From the NCBI GenBank assembly GCA_030141605.1, contig JAQGDQ010000194.1:62001-126000 (forward strand): a stretch of DNA of 64,000 nucleotides. Reading direction: 5' to 3'. How positions within the stretch are numbered: position 1 is the stretch's first letter; the number at the start of each line of letters is the position of its first letter. This stretch comes from Tubiluchus corallicola. Its lineage: Eukaryota; Priapulida; Priapulimorpha; Priapulimorphida; Tubiluchidae. Both the position numbers and the translations under genes were made by a program. Of this stretch, positions 24,350-64,000 are shown in pieces. Under the pieces are notes generated by a model. The model did no database searches. It was not told the DNA's origin and worked only from the letters and a program-made list of their open reading frames with translations.

Positions 24350-27300
24350 ATAATGCTACTTTCTAGTTATTTTAGTTTATATGTACATTTTCTGTTGTTT
24401 AGGTTGGAAAAGAGGCTATTAAAAATTTGCAGATGTCAGATAAATTTTCTCCTGCTTTTCGGATTCTTCTTGAACGAACGAATGATAATGAACTTTTAAC
24501 AAGTTTGGGTAAGAGATCTATTGAAAGCATGTGTTGTTTCAGGGCTAGATTAAGCATGTGGGAGGTCTGGGGGCCACAGACTCCCTTTCTAACTTCCCCT
24601 ATTGCATACACCACAGATTAGTAACCTAAATCCAAATATATAAATAAGATACTTTTAGTTAGGAAATACTGAACGGAGACTATTCTTCCAATGGTATACA
24701 GTAGTCCCCTCTTAATAGACTCACTTTGGGACCGACGTGTTTTGACCCAATTAACCGATTGAACCTATTAACCGATGGGTGTAGTATTACTGCTATAGAG
24801 GTATGAGTCATCAGCTTACTATGCACTGTAAAGGCTTTTAATCAATTTTAGAAACGAAGTAATGCCTAAATTCCTTTGTGCAGTTAAAAATTATATATAA
24901 GTGAATTAACAATAAATTAATTGTTAGATCTTTACGCTTATGCTCCACTTTTCAAACTTCTTAACTCTATGCCCTTATTTGCTGTATGCTGTTTACTCTT
25001 GTAAGTCACAAGGAATACTAGCTGATTACTGTACCTGCATGTTTGACTATTAACTCATTAAGCCTGAAACAGTGACTTGCAACTAGAACATCAAAAGGAA
25101 ACCGCTAGGCAAGCGATTTTAAGCGATTTAAAAATGTTTAGCTTCCAGAAATTCTTTGGGTAACGAGGTTAATTGCAGTGGGCGAGCGGGTAACAGATTC
25201 AAAGCAAAACCGCTACACTAGCGTATTATATTCCCCAAATTATTTCAATAAAAAAATTTAAAATACTCACACTAGTCTCGTCTATTAAAATTAATTTGCC
25301 TATGTAGTGTTCCCCGAGATTTCATAAATTTCGTATGAGTCTTTTCTTTAAAATGGCAACGCCTTTTACATATCATCACAGCCTATATTGGTGGGTAGCC
25401 CTGGGCCCGGGCTTCCGCCCCCCCCCCCTTAATCCAGTACTGTGTTGTCTATGAAGTGGTAAATTACATTAGTTTAACGAAACAACATATTTAGAGATAT
25501 TGAAACACTTTTTACCTTGGATCCAGTAAGAGATATTTCATCAAAGAATGTAGTTGTGAGTTTCCCAAATGTTAATACAGTATAATAAGAAACAGACGAA
25601 TAACAAACAACATACTCCAACAAATGAACAAAAAACAAATGCAACAATATGCAACTCTATACCTTTTTCGAGTGTGTTGTATAAAGATATTTTCCTAGTA
25701 CCAAACTTTCCTTTTGCTACACTTTCTCTGTATCAAATTTGTCTTGAAATAAACTTTTCCAGTACTGAACTTTTCTGGCATCAAACCTGTTCTGCACCAT
25801 TTTTACCTTCTACTAGATTTACTTGTACCAAAAATACTTGACAAAACTTGACTAGTTCTGTATTTACCAGTAAGACATTTTTCCTGTACACAGTTTTCCT
25901 AGTGCTAAATTTTTCTTGTACCAAAGATTTCTTGTAGCAAATTTCCTGGCACCAAAATTTCCTCATGCCAAAATTATCAGGATCAAATTTACTTGTACCA
26001 AACTTGCTAGCACCAAACTTACTGATCACCAGGTAGCCTATATGCCTATGTGTTATTTAATGTAAAATCATTGTATTTATTTAAAACAGTAGTGTAAACT
26101 TTATTAAAAGTTAAACTTTGAAAAGCCGTAAAATTAATTATTTGACAAAGCAAACAGTTTATTTTTTGAAAAACTTGGTTATTTTTACCTGCTGCCAGAA
26201 AATTGCAGCACAGTTTTTCTCAATGAGATTGCGCATGACTTTTGAAAGCACATGGGGTATACATATTTATCAGTTGCTGATGAAGACTAAAAAATGCTGA
26301 AGTTTAGCAATGGCTTCGTCTACATCATTCAATTTATCATGTTGACAAACTAATTCTTTAATGTGTCTGAACCATCTTCATTGCTTTTTTCTGACTGTAC
26401 GTTACCAATATAGCAGGCCTAGTAGCTGTAGAATCACCACATGTCTGTGGTGGTGACTTGACACACCTTGATCAATGAATTAACCCCAGGGTGCACAGTG
26501 ACCTTTTTGCCCTTAGAGAATTGTGCCCAATTACCCAATGTTTTAGAATTCACATCCTTATATGCAGGGAAGTAAAATCCATAATAAGAAAAACACCTGA
26601 TCTCTTAGTAAGTAAGGTTTAAATAAATTATTTAATCCTAAGATTTGGTGGGACTCTGAATTTTATCCATAATAATCATTATCACAGGCCTCATTTTAAG
26701 TGGATTATACTGTACTTACTGTCCTTTTTTGATTAGGTTCTCATTTTTTGCGGAAGGCACATTTTCTGGAAGCTACATTGCATCGTGTGAACTTGTGTTT
26801 GGCAAGGTATTTAAAGCGAGAACAAACTGAGATGGAAAACAGGATTTCTAGTTTTAGAGAAGCCCAGAAATTTGAGTTTGCCCATTCACGAGAAAGAGCC
26901 CTATTTGACAAAGCTGCTATTGTCAGGTAAAAATTTCTTCAAATAAAAAATGGGAATTGGCATACTTAACCTGATTTCAAAATATTGTAGTAGCAGGGCC
27001 GAAATTATAGTGCTGTCATGATGGCATAATATTGTAACTTGTAAGCAATTTCATACTTACTAGTTTTTTTGACACCTACTTATATAAGGTGAGCGCTTGC
27101 AAAATGTAAATTTATACTGCATGTTTTCTCTTTAAGGTAGTTTCGTAGTGCAAAATAATATGCATTAATAGTATAATCATTATATCAGTATGCGCTCAAA
27201 AATATCCGTACCTCAAGATCGAGGTGGCTTTTCAAGGAACTCGCATTTGTTTCTTGAATGTCACTCAGTGGCTGAATAACTTAAATGTATAAAATGTATA

Positions 27301-30300
27301 AAGCACTTTTTTGAGAATGCAGATCCATTCATTTGCCTCTCTGTAACGATGTACATTATTAACCTCTACATTTAATAACCTCATTCTTTATCTGTAGGTT
27401 AACAGCCCAAATAAGGAAGCCTTTTACTATCACAATAGCAATATGATGTGTAGGAATTTTGGAAATTTTGAAATTATTAGGAAAACTGAATTAGTATTTC
27501 TGAGTGAATAAGAAATATGGTTTTTCTGCATCTTTACCTTTAATGAGTATCAGAAGTATTGTACTAAAATTACCAAACTGTAAATTTAAATTAATCATTT
27601 CTTTCTCTCGCAGTATTTTAATGAGCTTGGACGAACCTACCAGAACACAAGACAACAACTCTGCTTCATCTTCGAACACTAATAGTAAGGCCTTTTCATT
27701 AAATTGTACAAGATGCTGAGACACTGTTGTCAATGAAACTACTGTCAGTGTAAACAACAAATGTAGAAATTTATTTTATGGTAATATGCTATTAGCCAAA
27801 CCCCACAAAAAAGTTTTGCATGTCACAACTGCACTACACCACTCACACCATACCACATGATGCTACAGCACCCACATCGTAACACCCAAGTATGTAATAT
27901 GCATCATGCCATATCATACCCATTTCACCACCCACACCATGCCACTGCCACCATTATTGAAACCCCACAAAAAAGTTTTGCACGTTCAAACCACAACTGC
28001 ACCACACCACTTACAGCATACTGCATACCACAGCACCCACATCATAACACCCAACTACATAACGTGCATCATGCCATATCATATCCATCACACCACCCAC
28101 ACCATGCCCTTGCCACTATTATTGATGGTGATGAAGACATTTGCATAATCAAAAATGCGAAAACTTTTTGTGTAGTGTTTTGTTTAATATTATATATATT
28201 ACCTTTATTTCGTACAATTCATTAAATAAATGTACTTTATTAATAGTTAGCAAATTTAGTAAATAAATTATTATTAATAATAATTTGTGGACGGTAGGTT
28301 AAGTACTCCACCAATTGCTAACAAAGATGTCTTAATAATATTTCCATTAATAATGGTGTCTCTGTTCGCACTATTAAAACATTGTTTCATAAAATCATTT
28401 ACTTTTAATTTACATGACAGTAAAGCAGCACTATTACTAATCCCTAGTGAACTGCTTAAATATTTTAAGTTAAACCCAGTTGTGTTTCTGACATTATTGC
28501 TAGTGATTTTACAAATATACTGCACAGAGATGTTCGATGACAAGACGTTGCCTTATAAAGTTTACAACTCTAACAGAAACATGCCACATCGGAAAGCTTA
28601 AATCAGTAATCATGGGCAGTAAAGTAAATTACTGTGTGTGCGTCATGCTAAAAAAATTCCTAATCCCAATATTCCATGTGGTATTTAACCGATCTAGACT
28701 CTTCGTATCTAATCATCAAGATTGGCAGCCATAATAAGCAGAACAATAGGTTTTTATTATTTTATCTTTAAGCAGCACATTTATGGATTTGAAACTCGTA
28801 ATAATTATGTTAAACTGACTTATTGGTTCACCTCGTTTTTTTAAAGACATCCTTGTCATCTGTTAAGTCATATGTAATAATATTAGCTAAGTGAATGCCC
28901 TGGTCCACCCAAGTTAAAGGAACTTTCTGTAGATAAATTTTGGGCAGAGCAGTTAGGCACATACTTTTTATTTTGGTTCCATTGATATTTACAAAATTTA
29001 CCTTCTAACAATACAGTGATGGTGATAGGCTAACAAAAATTTTTTCAGTCAAGCTTAGGTCGACCTTGCTAAAGAACTTTGCGAACTTTATCTCACCAAA
29101 AGAGATTTTGATGAAAACATTCGTTTTGGCTTAAAGGTCCAAAATATTGTTTATTTGTAATATTTCCATTTTATTACTGGAAAACGTTGTTTTACAAGCA
29201 AGCTAAATGCCAATAATGCTCTTGTGTCACCAAAACTTGGATCATATGATGTTATTTTTAAATTAAAGCTCATGTGTTACTTAATGCAATGTAATATTCC
29301 ATATATTTTTTTACAGAACTCATCCCTTCAGTTCTGAATACAGGAACTGAAGTTTCTAAGATACACGTATTACCTGAGCAGTTACCTGTTTCAAGGTTTT
29401 CTAATTCTGACCTATCTAGTCCTACACCAGTCTCACAGGATAGTTCACTACCTATCAGAGGATGTGCGATGGACGCTAATGATGGTATGGCAAAATTTTA
29501 AATGGAAATATTTAAATGTGAGCTACCATTTTTTTCCTTGTGGAATTAGATAGTTTCTTTTAGTATTTGTGGTTGTAATGTTTATGTCTGGCAGTTATGT
29601 TCTAAGAACTTAATGTTCTATTTTCAGATGTATTTTTCTTAGAAGATTTGAACAATGGTAACGAAGAGTTTGTTACCGGTGCCTTCTATGAATCAGATGA
29701 TGAGATAGACACTGATGGTATCTGAACCTCATACTTCATATTATTTAATATGGAGATTGTTCCAAAAATGAACAAGAATGAAAGTAACAAAATTTTGATT
29801 TTACTGTGAAAGATCGATTAATTCAATCACAACTGTTAGTGAATTTTTTTTTGGCAGACCGTTGTTTAAATTTAGAGTCGTAGACTGAAAAAGAGATTCT
29901 TCACAAACCTCTTTAAAGCTTAGATACATTCAACTTTGCTTAATTCTTACCACTGGAAAAAGAAGAAATTGTTTGTAAATGAACTAATGCTGCAGACGGA
30001 AATGCAGTGGAATTCATTTGAGCTTCAGGTACAGTGTGAGGTAACAGGAAATACAAATTAAGCAGATTTGACAGTACTGAGTTTGAAATTATGATTTATA
30101 ATTTTTTAGCACTTTATTTATTTACAGATTCTTCGAGTACTAATGAGCCTGACCGCATTGGCTCAGCCAGACGATATGTATCTCAGATTATGCCTCACTC
30201 TCTTCCTGTGGCTATGCCTGATTTTGGAAGTAGTCAAGTTCCCATTGATAATGACAGTGCTGGTCAAGTATGTAGCACATATTAAGTTATAAGCTTCATG

Positions 30301-31519
30301 CAGTAGTAGCTCAGTAATTTTCAATTGAAAAGAAATGTCCAAGAAATTTTCACAAATGCTAGGAATTGCCTATGAAATCCCCATCACTGGTGTTCTCGGG
30401 TTCAACTGAGTCCAATAGCGTTTATATCCTGACAATGTCCAGATATATTTAATACTTAAAGAAAAATTGATATAGATGGGATGCAAGCTATAGACATAAA
30501 AATATTTTTGTTATTCTAGGCTTGATATTACGAAGTTATGTTAAAGATAATGTTGAAGCTTTCATTTCTTTAACTTTTGAAAGTAAAAATGTTGACATTC
30601 TTGCATCTTAAGCTTCTTTCTTATAGATTATTTCAGAAAAAACTTCTGCTGCCAAAATGTTTTCGGCACTGTAGCGTTTCATCGATTTGTTGGGCCCGTC
30701 TTTTCTTTTTGAAAATCTGTTTCTTGCAGTGTTATTATAATTGCCAGGGACACCAGAAACACTAGTATATATCATTTGCGATTTTAGTTAAACATTCAGT
30801 GCAGCAGTTGTTACATAGTAATATTATTACATTGATGCAGTTATGCTTAGAGTGAGTTGCATTACAATATGTACTACACCTCAGCTATGTGTTTGACTTC
30901 CAGAGCTAAAGGATTCAGCCTATTTTGAACTATTATTTTAACTTTGACTCTGTGCTCTTATCATGCATGTTTTATAAATAAGTGTTTTATGAATAAAGGT
31001 GTTTAAAGTTTGCTCAAGCACCTGGTGGGATAAATGCTTATATTGCTTTGTAACTGGATGACGCCATTTTTCGATCCAAAATAAAAGGAAAGAGCGCAGT
31101 CAAGCTTAAAGTGGTTGCGACTTTAAACTGATTTTACTAATTACATGAGGCACTTAACACAGTTATATTGCTGAAACTTTCTAACATTTATCTCCGATAT
31201 TAAGATAAGCTCAACTTCCCGAGAGATTTGGCTTTTGCTTTAAAGACCGAACCTTGCAACCCCTGCTGCATGTTGTATTGTGTTTGCATTTTGTATATAA
31301 ATAATTTTGCAACAAAGATCTTCCATATTTTTGTTAGTATGTAAAGACTATTTGTTGTTAATGCAATGCTGTTGTTTTTAAAAGGTACATCCGGAATGTC
31401 CTGAAGACATGGCTGCATCCATCAAAGCACTGGCACAGTCCGTTCATGGTTCTGACATTTTTGGTGAACTGCCTCGTCCAAGATTATTCTCCTTGTCTTC
31501 CAAACCACCTCTGAAGTGA
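22483..31519 (+). CDS. AKT1S1: PRAS40/Lobe orthologue (proline-rich Akt1 substrate 1), complete, 9 coding exons
   Basis: PRAS40 binds Raptor and restrains mTORC1 until Akt phosphorylates it and 14-3-3 binds. Exons: 22483-22655, 23393-23525, 24403-24508, 26737-26926, 27614-27684, 29317-29484, 29628-29717, 30128-30267, 31385-31519. All phases match, giving 401 codons plus TGA. C-terminal PRAS40 motifs occur in the family order: TOS-like FFLED (283-287, human FVMDE), HSLP (334-337, human KSLP), AASIKAL (367-373) and the Akt site in LPRPRLFS (Ser393; human Thr246). Residues about 138-165 form a helix (LEATLHRVNLCLARYL). Residues 1-102 carry CPC (8-10) and CLIC (77-80), a paired-cysteine pattern not in human PRAS40, which is 256 residues long. 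The first ATG of the exon is used. The symbol rests on C-terminal motifs, so fine orthology needs a search. Confidence 0.9.
23393..23525 (+). CDS. AKT1S1: AKT1S1 coding exon 2
   Basis: Residues 58-102, with GDWHVTKCLICNVSVFAK, the second cysteine pair. Acceptor TGTTTTAG, donor GTAGGC. Confidence 0.88.
24224..24310. repeat. Two-copy short tandem repeat, period about 52 bp
   Basis: GGGGCGGTGACCTA at 24224 and GGGGCAGTGACCTA at 24276 are each followed by a TTGCCTAAAACCTTCCC-like end. The repeat runs straight into the (AT)n tract. Confidence 0.6.
24315..24346. repeat. (AT)16 microsatellite
   Basis: Uninterrupted AT dinucleotides, 32 bases, in an AKT1S1 intron about 55 bases before exon 3. Confidence 0.95.
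24403..24508 (+). CDS. AKT1S1: AKT1S1 coding exon 3
   Basis: Residues 103-137 plus one base (FSPAFRILLERTNDNELL). Donor GTAAGA. The following intron, 24509-26736, is packed with repeats. Confidence 0.88.
24540..25442. mobile_element. hAT-like non-autonomous DNA transposon
   Basis: The left end reads CAGGGCTAGATTAAG and the reverse complement of the right end reads CAGTACTGGATTAAG, matching at 12 of 15 positions. Eight-base flanks TGTTGTTT (24532-24539) and TGTTGTCT (25443-25450) differ at one base, as an aged 8-bp hAT target duplication would. The right end includes an 11-C run. No transposase is visible, and most of the interior is a second repeat (24699-25229). It lies in the intron after AKT1S1 coding exon 3. 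Confidence 0.72.
24699..25229 (+). mobile_element. Pogo/Tigger-like dispersed repeat, copy 1 (nested)
   Basis: Begins CAGTAGTCCCCTC after a TA, with ATTAACCGA-type subterminal repeats typical of pogo-group ends. It aligns over its length with 63481-63916. Shared anchors are TTAATAGACTCACT, GTTTTGACCCAA, GTATGAGTCATCA, GTTTAGCTTCCA and AACAGATTCAAAGCAAAACC. The right terminus is unclear. It lies inside the hAT-like element. Confidence 0.7.
25691..26032. repeat. Degenerate 15-bp minisatellite
   Basis: About twenty diverged units of the form TTTCCTGGCACCAAA. The clearest are between 25900 and 26025. On the minus strand the period keeps a frame open from 26029 to 25781 with a pentad pattern (SKFGA, SKFGT, SKFDP). 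It is intronic, so the frame is probably a by-product of the period. Confidence 0.75.
26737..26926 (+). CDS. AKT1S1: AKT1S1 coding exon 4
   Basis: Residues 138-200 plus two bases. A long helical stretch rich in R, E and L (LEATLHRVNLCLARYLKREQ) may correspond to the CLHDIALAHRA helix of human PRAS40. Confidence 0.88.
27614..27684 (+). CDS. AKT1S1: AKT1S1 coding exon 5
   Basis: Residues 201-224, ending in a low-complexity Asn/Ser run (NNSASSSNTN). Acceptor CTCGCAG, donor GTAAGG. Confidence 0.85.
27798..28125. repeat. Two-copy tandem repeat, period about 162 bp, rich in CAC
   Basis: Units start AAACCCCACAAAAAAGTTTT at 27798 and 27960 and end with CCACC(A)TTATTGA-like sequence. A 122-codon His-rich frame over it (27857-28225) follows from CAC-rich composition and has no splice or homology support. 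Confidence 0.85.
29317..29484 (+). CDS. AKT1S1: AKT1S1 coding exon 6
   Basis: Residues 225-280, a Ser/Pro-rich linker (LSSPTPVSQDSSLP). Acceptor TTTTTTACAG, donor GTATGG. Confidence 0.87.
29628..29717 (+). CDS. AKT1S1: AKT1S1 coding exon 7 (TOS-like motif)
   Basis: Residues 281-310. It holds DVFFLEDLNNG, matching the mTOR-signalling (TOS) motif position of PRAS40, then an acidic tail ESDDEIDTD. Confidence 0.9.
30128..30267 (+). CDS. AKT1S1: AKT1S1 coding exon 8 (HSLP motif)
   Basis: Residues 311-357. SARRYVSQIMPHSLPVAMP aligns with the KSLP region of PRAS40. The serine of HSLP corresponds to human Ser183. Donor GTATGT. Confidence 0.9.
31385..31519 (+). CDS. AKT1S1: AKT1S1 coding exon 9 (Akt site, stop)
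   Basis: Residues 358-401 and TGA. It encodes EDMAASIKALAQSV and DIFGELPRPRLFS. R388-P-R390-L-F-S393 fits the Akt consensus RxRxxS/T. Confidence 0.92.
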   Translation, partial: VHPECPEDMAASIKALAQSVHGSDIFGELPRPRLFSLSSKPPLK

Positions 31520-32049
31520 TATTCGTGACCATGTGACTTTTTGTGATTATGGCCAAAGTAAAAAATACCAAATACAAGCTTGTGATCATGTTTTTCAACC
31601 GGTTTTAACTGTTAATTTGTTGAATCACCTAATATCATTTTTATTGTGCAGTGTTAGATTTTTGGAACATGGGTGTAATCTGTATGAAGTGGTGTGTGGA
31701 CAAGGTCAAACATATTATTTTTGGGCCTTGGCTAAGTCAACTTTTGTGCTCTAATCTATTTGTGGGCTGCTTACTTACAGTGACTATTTGAAGATTTAAA
31801 AATGGAATAGCAGTCATATTTTGTTTTTGAACCATTTATTGATGTATTAAATGACATCAGTAAAATTCATTATACTGTTTTCTAAGTGGTGTTTTAAACA
31901 ACTTTCATTCAGTAAGCCAACTAGGTGATGCTTACTGTAAATTACACTGTTCCATACATGATCAGCATTTTTTAGAATTTCAATGTGCTATACATGTACA
32001 AGAAGAAATATTTAAGTAGAAATTAGTTACTATTAGAAATTAGCTTGTA
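31520..32049. other. AKT1S1 3' UTR and short convergent spacer
   Basis: Follows the AKT1S1 stop. A variant poly(A) signal ATTAAA lies at 31846-31851. The next canonical AATAAA on the plus strand is near 32652, beyond the inverted-repeat element. No other coding sign. Confidence 0.4.
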
Positions 32050-32457
32050 CAGTCTAGCCTCGTTATCTCGCCCCTCGTTATGCAACCAAACTCGTCTCTC
32101 GCCATAGAAAGTACCAGGATGGATTTCCTGCTTTGATATTTACCTCGTTAGGTTGCCTCCCTCGCCACGTCATGCTAGGATGAGTGCTTATGTAAACTAT
32201 ATTCGTTATGTCGCCAAACAGACACACTCAGAGGTGAATCGATCAATACATATACCGCGTGTCGATCAATATAACCGCGGTATGTAGACAATGCTGCTGT
32301 ATTTCTGATTTAATATTGATTAGTATCATAATGCGAAATATATTTTATATGTACATAGAGGAACACTATGTTAATCAACTATTATGTATATACATGTAGA
32401 CTAACTCACCAAAAATTTGCCCTAGACGGACAGTGGCGAGATAACGAGACTAGACTG
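32050..32457. mobile_element. Pogo/mariner-type MITE with TA target site
   Basis: A 408-bp element. The left end is CAGTCTAGCCTCGTTATCTC and the reverse complement of the right end is CAGTCTAGTCTCGTTATCTC, with one mismatch and the match running on to GCC. TA flanks it at 32048-32049 and 32458-32459. No transposase. Ends of this CAG..CTCGTTAT type are typical of pogo/Tigger relatives. It is between AKT1S1 and the small minus-strand gene. Confidence 0.9.
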
Positions 32458-32894
32458 TAATTTGTAAATTTGAAATATATATAATATATTATTTATACAT
32501 AATATACATAATTATTATTTGTACTTAAAATGCAAAAATAAGCTGGTGATAGCTTCTCATAATACCTTTAAGTCTGGATTTTTTTAGATTTTTTTAAAAT
32601 TCACGTAATAACAATTCATGCCGCAATCTGCCTAGACAGTACACAGCCAAATAAATTATAACTCATTATCAAGGTACCAGATGACAACGATTAGTAAAAG
32701 CTGTTTTGATATAAGCCACATGATATGTCATAAGCGAAAATTACAATCAGTGTCAATGCAAAAAATACATTTACGTGTAAAGTAACCTTTATACTCAATA
32801 TGATGGTGGCTATGTTTTCTCACAAAAGTTTAGTATAATCTATAATGTAAATTACAATCTAGGTCAAGGCAGAAAATATAGTATGTCGATATCA

Positions 32895-33790
32895 TCAGTC
32901 AACAATGCCACTTTTCTGAGAGCTCTGTAGTTCAAACTGTTATCAATTTTATTACATAACTGCTACAGTTATTTATTATTCACAGTTTACAGGTGAGAAA
33001 AAGTGAAAAAATGTATTAAGTATGACACCACTAATATATAATGTAACAATATATGTAACTCAGAAAAGTGACATTGTTTCTGTCTGTAGATCCACTACAA
33101 TTTACACGTGGCGCGTAAAGTAAGGAAGATATTTTACTTATCAAAAGCATAAAAAATACATACTGCAACTTTTCCTCCATTCACGTCCTTTTTAGGCATT
33201 TGATCAAGAATGTTTGTTTTGCGAGTGACGGTAAGAACAGCTGCAGTGCTGCTTGGTTTGTAGCCAGCTTTGAGAGATATCTGTAACCAGCAAAATGATA
33301 ACATATTTTAATAGACCTCAAACTTTTTTTCCGTTAAATGCACTACTAAATATGTACAGCCAAAGTTACCATTCACAATGCATAATTCATAGATCTCCCA
33401 ACAAATAGCCGAATAAAAATTGTTTTAGAAAAAAGTTGTGTGAAAGCCTTTAAAACAACAAGCAGAAACACAAATAACTTAAATAATGTGAAGGCAAATT
33501 ACTAATAAGATTGATGCCTGCAAGCAAGTCATTAAATTCTGCAGCTTAACATTATTTGTGTTGCTAGGATATTACACAAATATCAAGTGATAGGTAATGA
33601 AATAAAGATAATAATTATTTAAGTAAAGAAATATTACCCAATGGCTTAACTTTATTAGGTTTTTAATGTTATACACTTGTCACTGTTACTAATTAGATGG
33701 ACTGCAATGCTGTATTCTCGGTTATACATTGTGTAAAAAATAAGAGCTTACCAAACCACCAAAGCTATAGATATTATACCACTCAGTCAT
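32895..33790 (-). CDS. Predicted small three-exon gene, about 61 residues, unknown
   Basis: Exons 33790-33752 (13 codons, ATG), 33280-33164 (39 codons) and 32924-32895 (9 codons plus TGA). All junctions are phase 0. Donors GTAAGC and GTATGT are good. The acceptor before exon 2 (GGTTACAG) is fair, and the one before exon 3 (ACTACAG) is weak. The product starts MTEWYNIYSFGGL, has GYKPSSTAAVLTVTRKTN and LDQMPKKDVNGGK in exon 2, and ends SSQKSGIVD. It is basic and Ser/Lys-rich, with no signal peptide, membrane segment or cysteine pair. An in-frame TGA lies upstream of the ATG, and a short out-of-frame upstream ATG is present. If exon 2 is not spliced at its 3' end, the frame stops 11 codons later. 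I do not recognise the family. Exon 2 is the most coding-like part. Confidence 0.42.
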
Positions 33791-63330
<29,540 letters not shown>

Positions 63331-63480
63331 GTGAATAACAATTTTATTAAATATCTATTTATTAATATTCTTGGTATATCTTTAATAATTATCAGTCCAT
63401 GTAAGGTAAGCGAACGCTGATGTAATGTAGTGTATTAATTTAACAAATATTTACTTTAAATTTATTTGTTGCTATAAATA

Positions 63481-63916
63481 CAGGAGTCGCTTAATAGACT
63501 CACTGCAGGATGGAGGTGTTTTGACCCAAGTAACCGACTGATTCAGTTAGCTGAAGAGCATAGCCTATTACTACTATAGAAGTATGAGTCATCATCACTC
63601 ATCACCTTAGTATGCATTGCAAAGGCCTTAAATGAATTTTAGAAATTAATTTATATAGTTCGTGAAATGCTCATAATGATAAAATCGTTGAAAATCTGTT
63701 GCTGTATGCTGAACATGTTCATGCAAACCAGTTAGTCACTTAGTGCTTGAGCTGTAGTTGGTATCGACCTTGTTTCTCCTGTGAAAAGCAGCGGAAACTT
63801 CAAAAGCAAACTGCAGAGCAAGTGATTGAATGTTTAGCTTCCAAAAACAATGAGGTTAACTGCAGTTGACAAGCAGGTAACAGATTCAAAGCAAAACCAC
63901 CGCACTAGCATATTAG
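63481..63916 (+). mobile_element. Pogo/Tigger-like dispersed repeat, copy 2
   Basis: Starts CAGGAGTCGCTTAATAGACT after TA and aligns throughout with 24699-25229, ending in a shared CACTAGC(G/A)TATTA. It lies in the last visible HIPK intron, in the same orientation as copy 1. Confidence 0.7.
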
Positions 63917-64000
63917 TGCATATGATAAACATACTATACCTGCTTACAAACAAAGCCCTACTTAACATGTCTGTTTCTACATATATTATAGTGCACAAAA

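Noticed and set aside
27857-28225. 122-codon His-rich frame
   Set aside because: Created by the CAC-rich tandem repeat. No start context, splice or homology support.
28264-28285. 22-bp perfect palindrome AAATTATTATTAATAATAATTT
   Set aside because: Made only of A and T triplets, expected by chance in such AT-rich DNA.

Overview
This window is nuclear DNA from an animal, most likely an invertebrate. It is AT-rich, its genes are split by many short to very long GT..AG introns, and it holds a 5'-truncated LINE, hAT- and pogo/mariner-type elements and a THAP-domain relic. The three recognised proteins (FAD synthase, PRAS40/Lobe and HIPK) are animal-type. I see no bacterial operon, CRISPR array, phage or viral gene. 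The phylum cannot be fixed from the sequence alone.

Layout: (1) 1-2585, gene-free flank. (2) 2586-15042, minus strand: FLAD1 (FAD synthase), 13 coding exons, 511 codons. All exon junctions were checked for phase. Its introns hold a LINE fragment (2847-4326, 10-bp target duplication), a TA-flanked inverted-repeat element (7961-8358) and a 265-bp-period tandem duplication. (3) 15043-19177, intergenic spacer between divergently transcribed genes. (4) about 19140-31519, plus strand: the PRAS40/Lobe (AKT1S1) orthologue, 9 coding exons, 401 codons. It has an extra N-terminal region with paired cysteines, and its introns hold a THAP relic, a hAT-like element containing a pogo-like repeat, a 15-bp minisatellite and a 162-bp tandem repeat. 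(5) 32050-32457, a second TA-flanked inverted-repeat element. (6) 32895-33790, minus strand: a predicted three-exon gene for a protein of about 61 residues that I do not recognise. (7) 36843 to beyond the window, plus strand: a homeodomain-interacting protein kinase (HIPK), 11 coding exons visible (908 complete codons). A 15.2-kb intron interrupts the activation segment, and the gene is cut by the right edge.

Functional links: FLAD1 makes FAD from FMN. PRAS40 couples Akt to mTORC1. HIPK is a nuclear Ser/Thr kinase that phosphorylates transcriptional regulators. These are unrelated housekeeping and signalling genes that happen to be neighbours. Nothing here looks like a gene cluster with one shared job.

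The most interesting items are the CxC..CxxC N-terminal region joined to a PRAS40 C-terminus with conserved motif order, the small unrecognised gene at 32895-33790, and a set of well-bounded DNA transposons with intact target duplications in introns. I did not find convincing evidence of a new multi-gene system.
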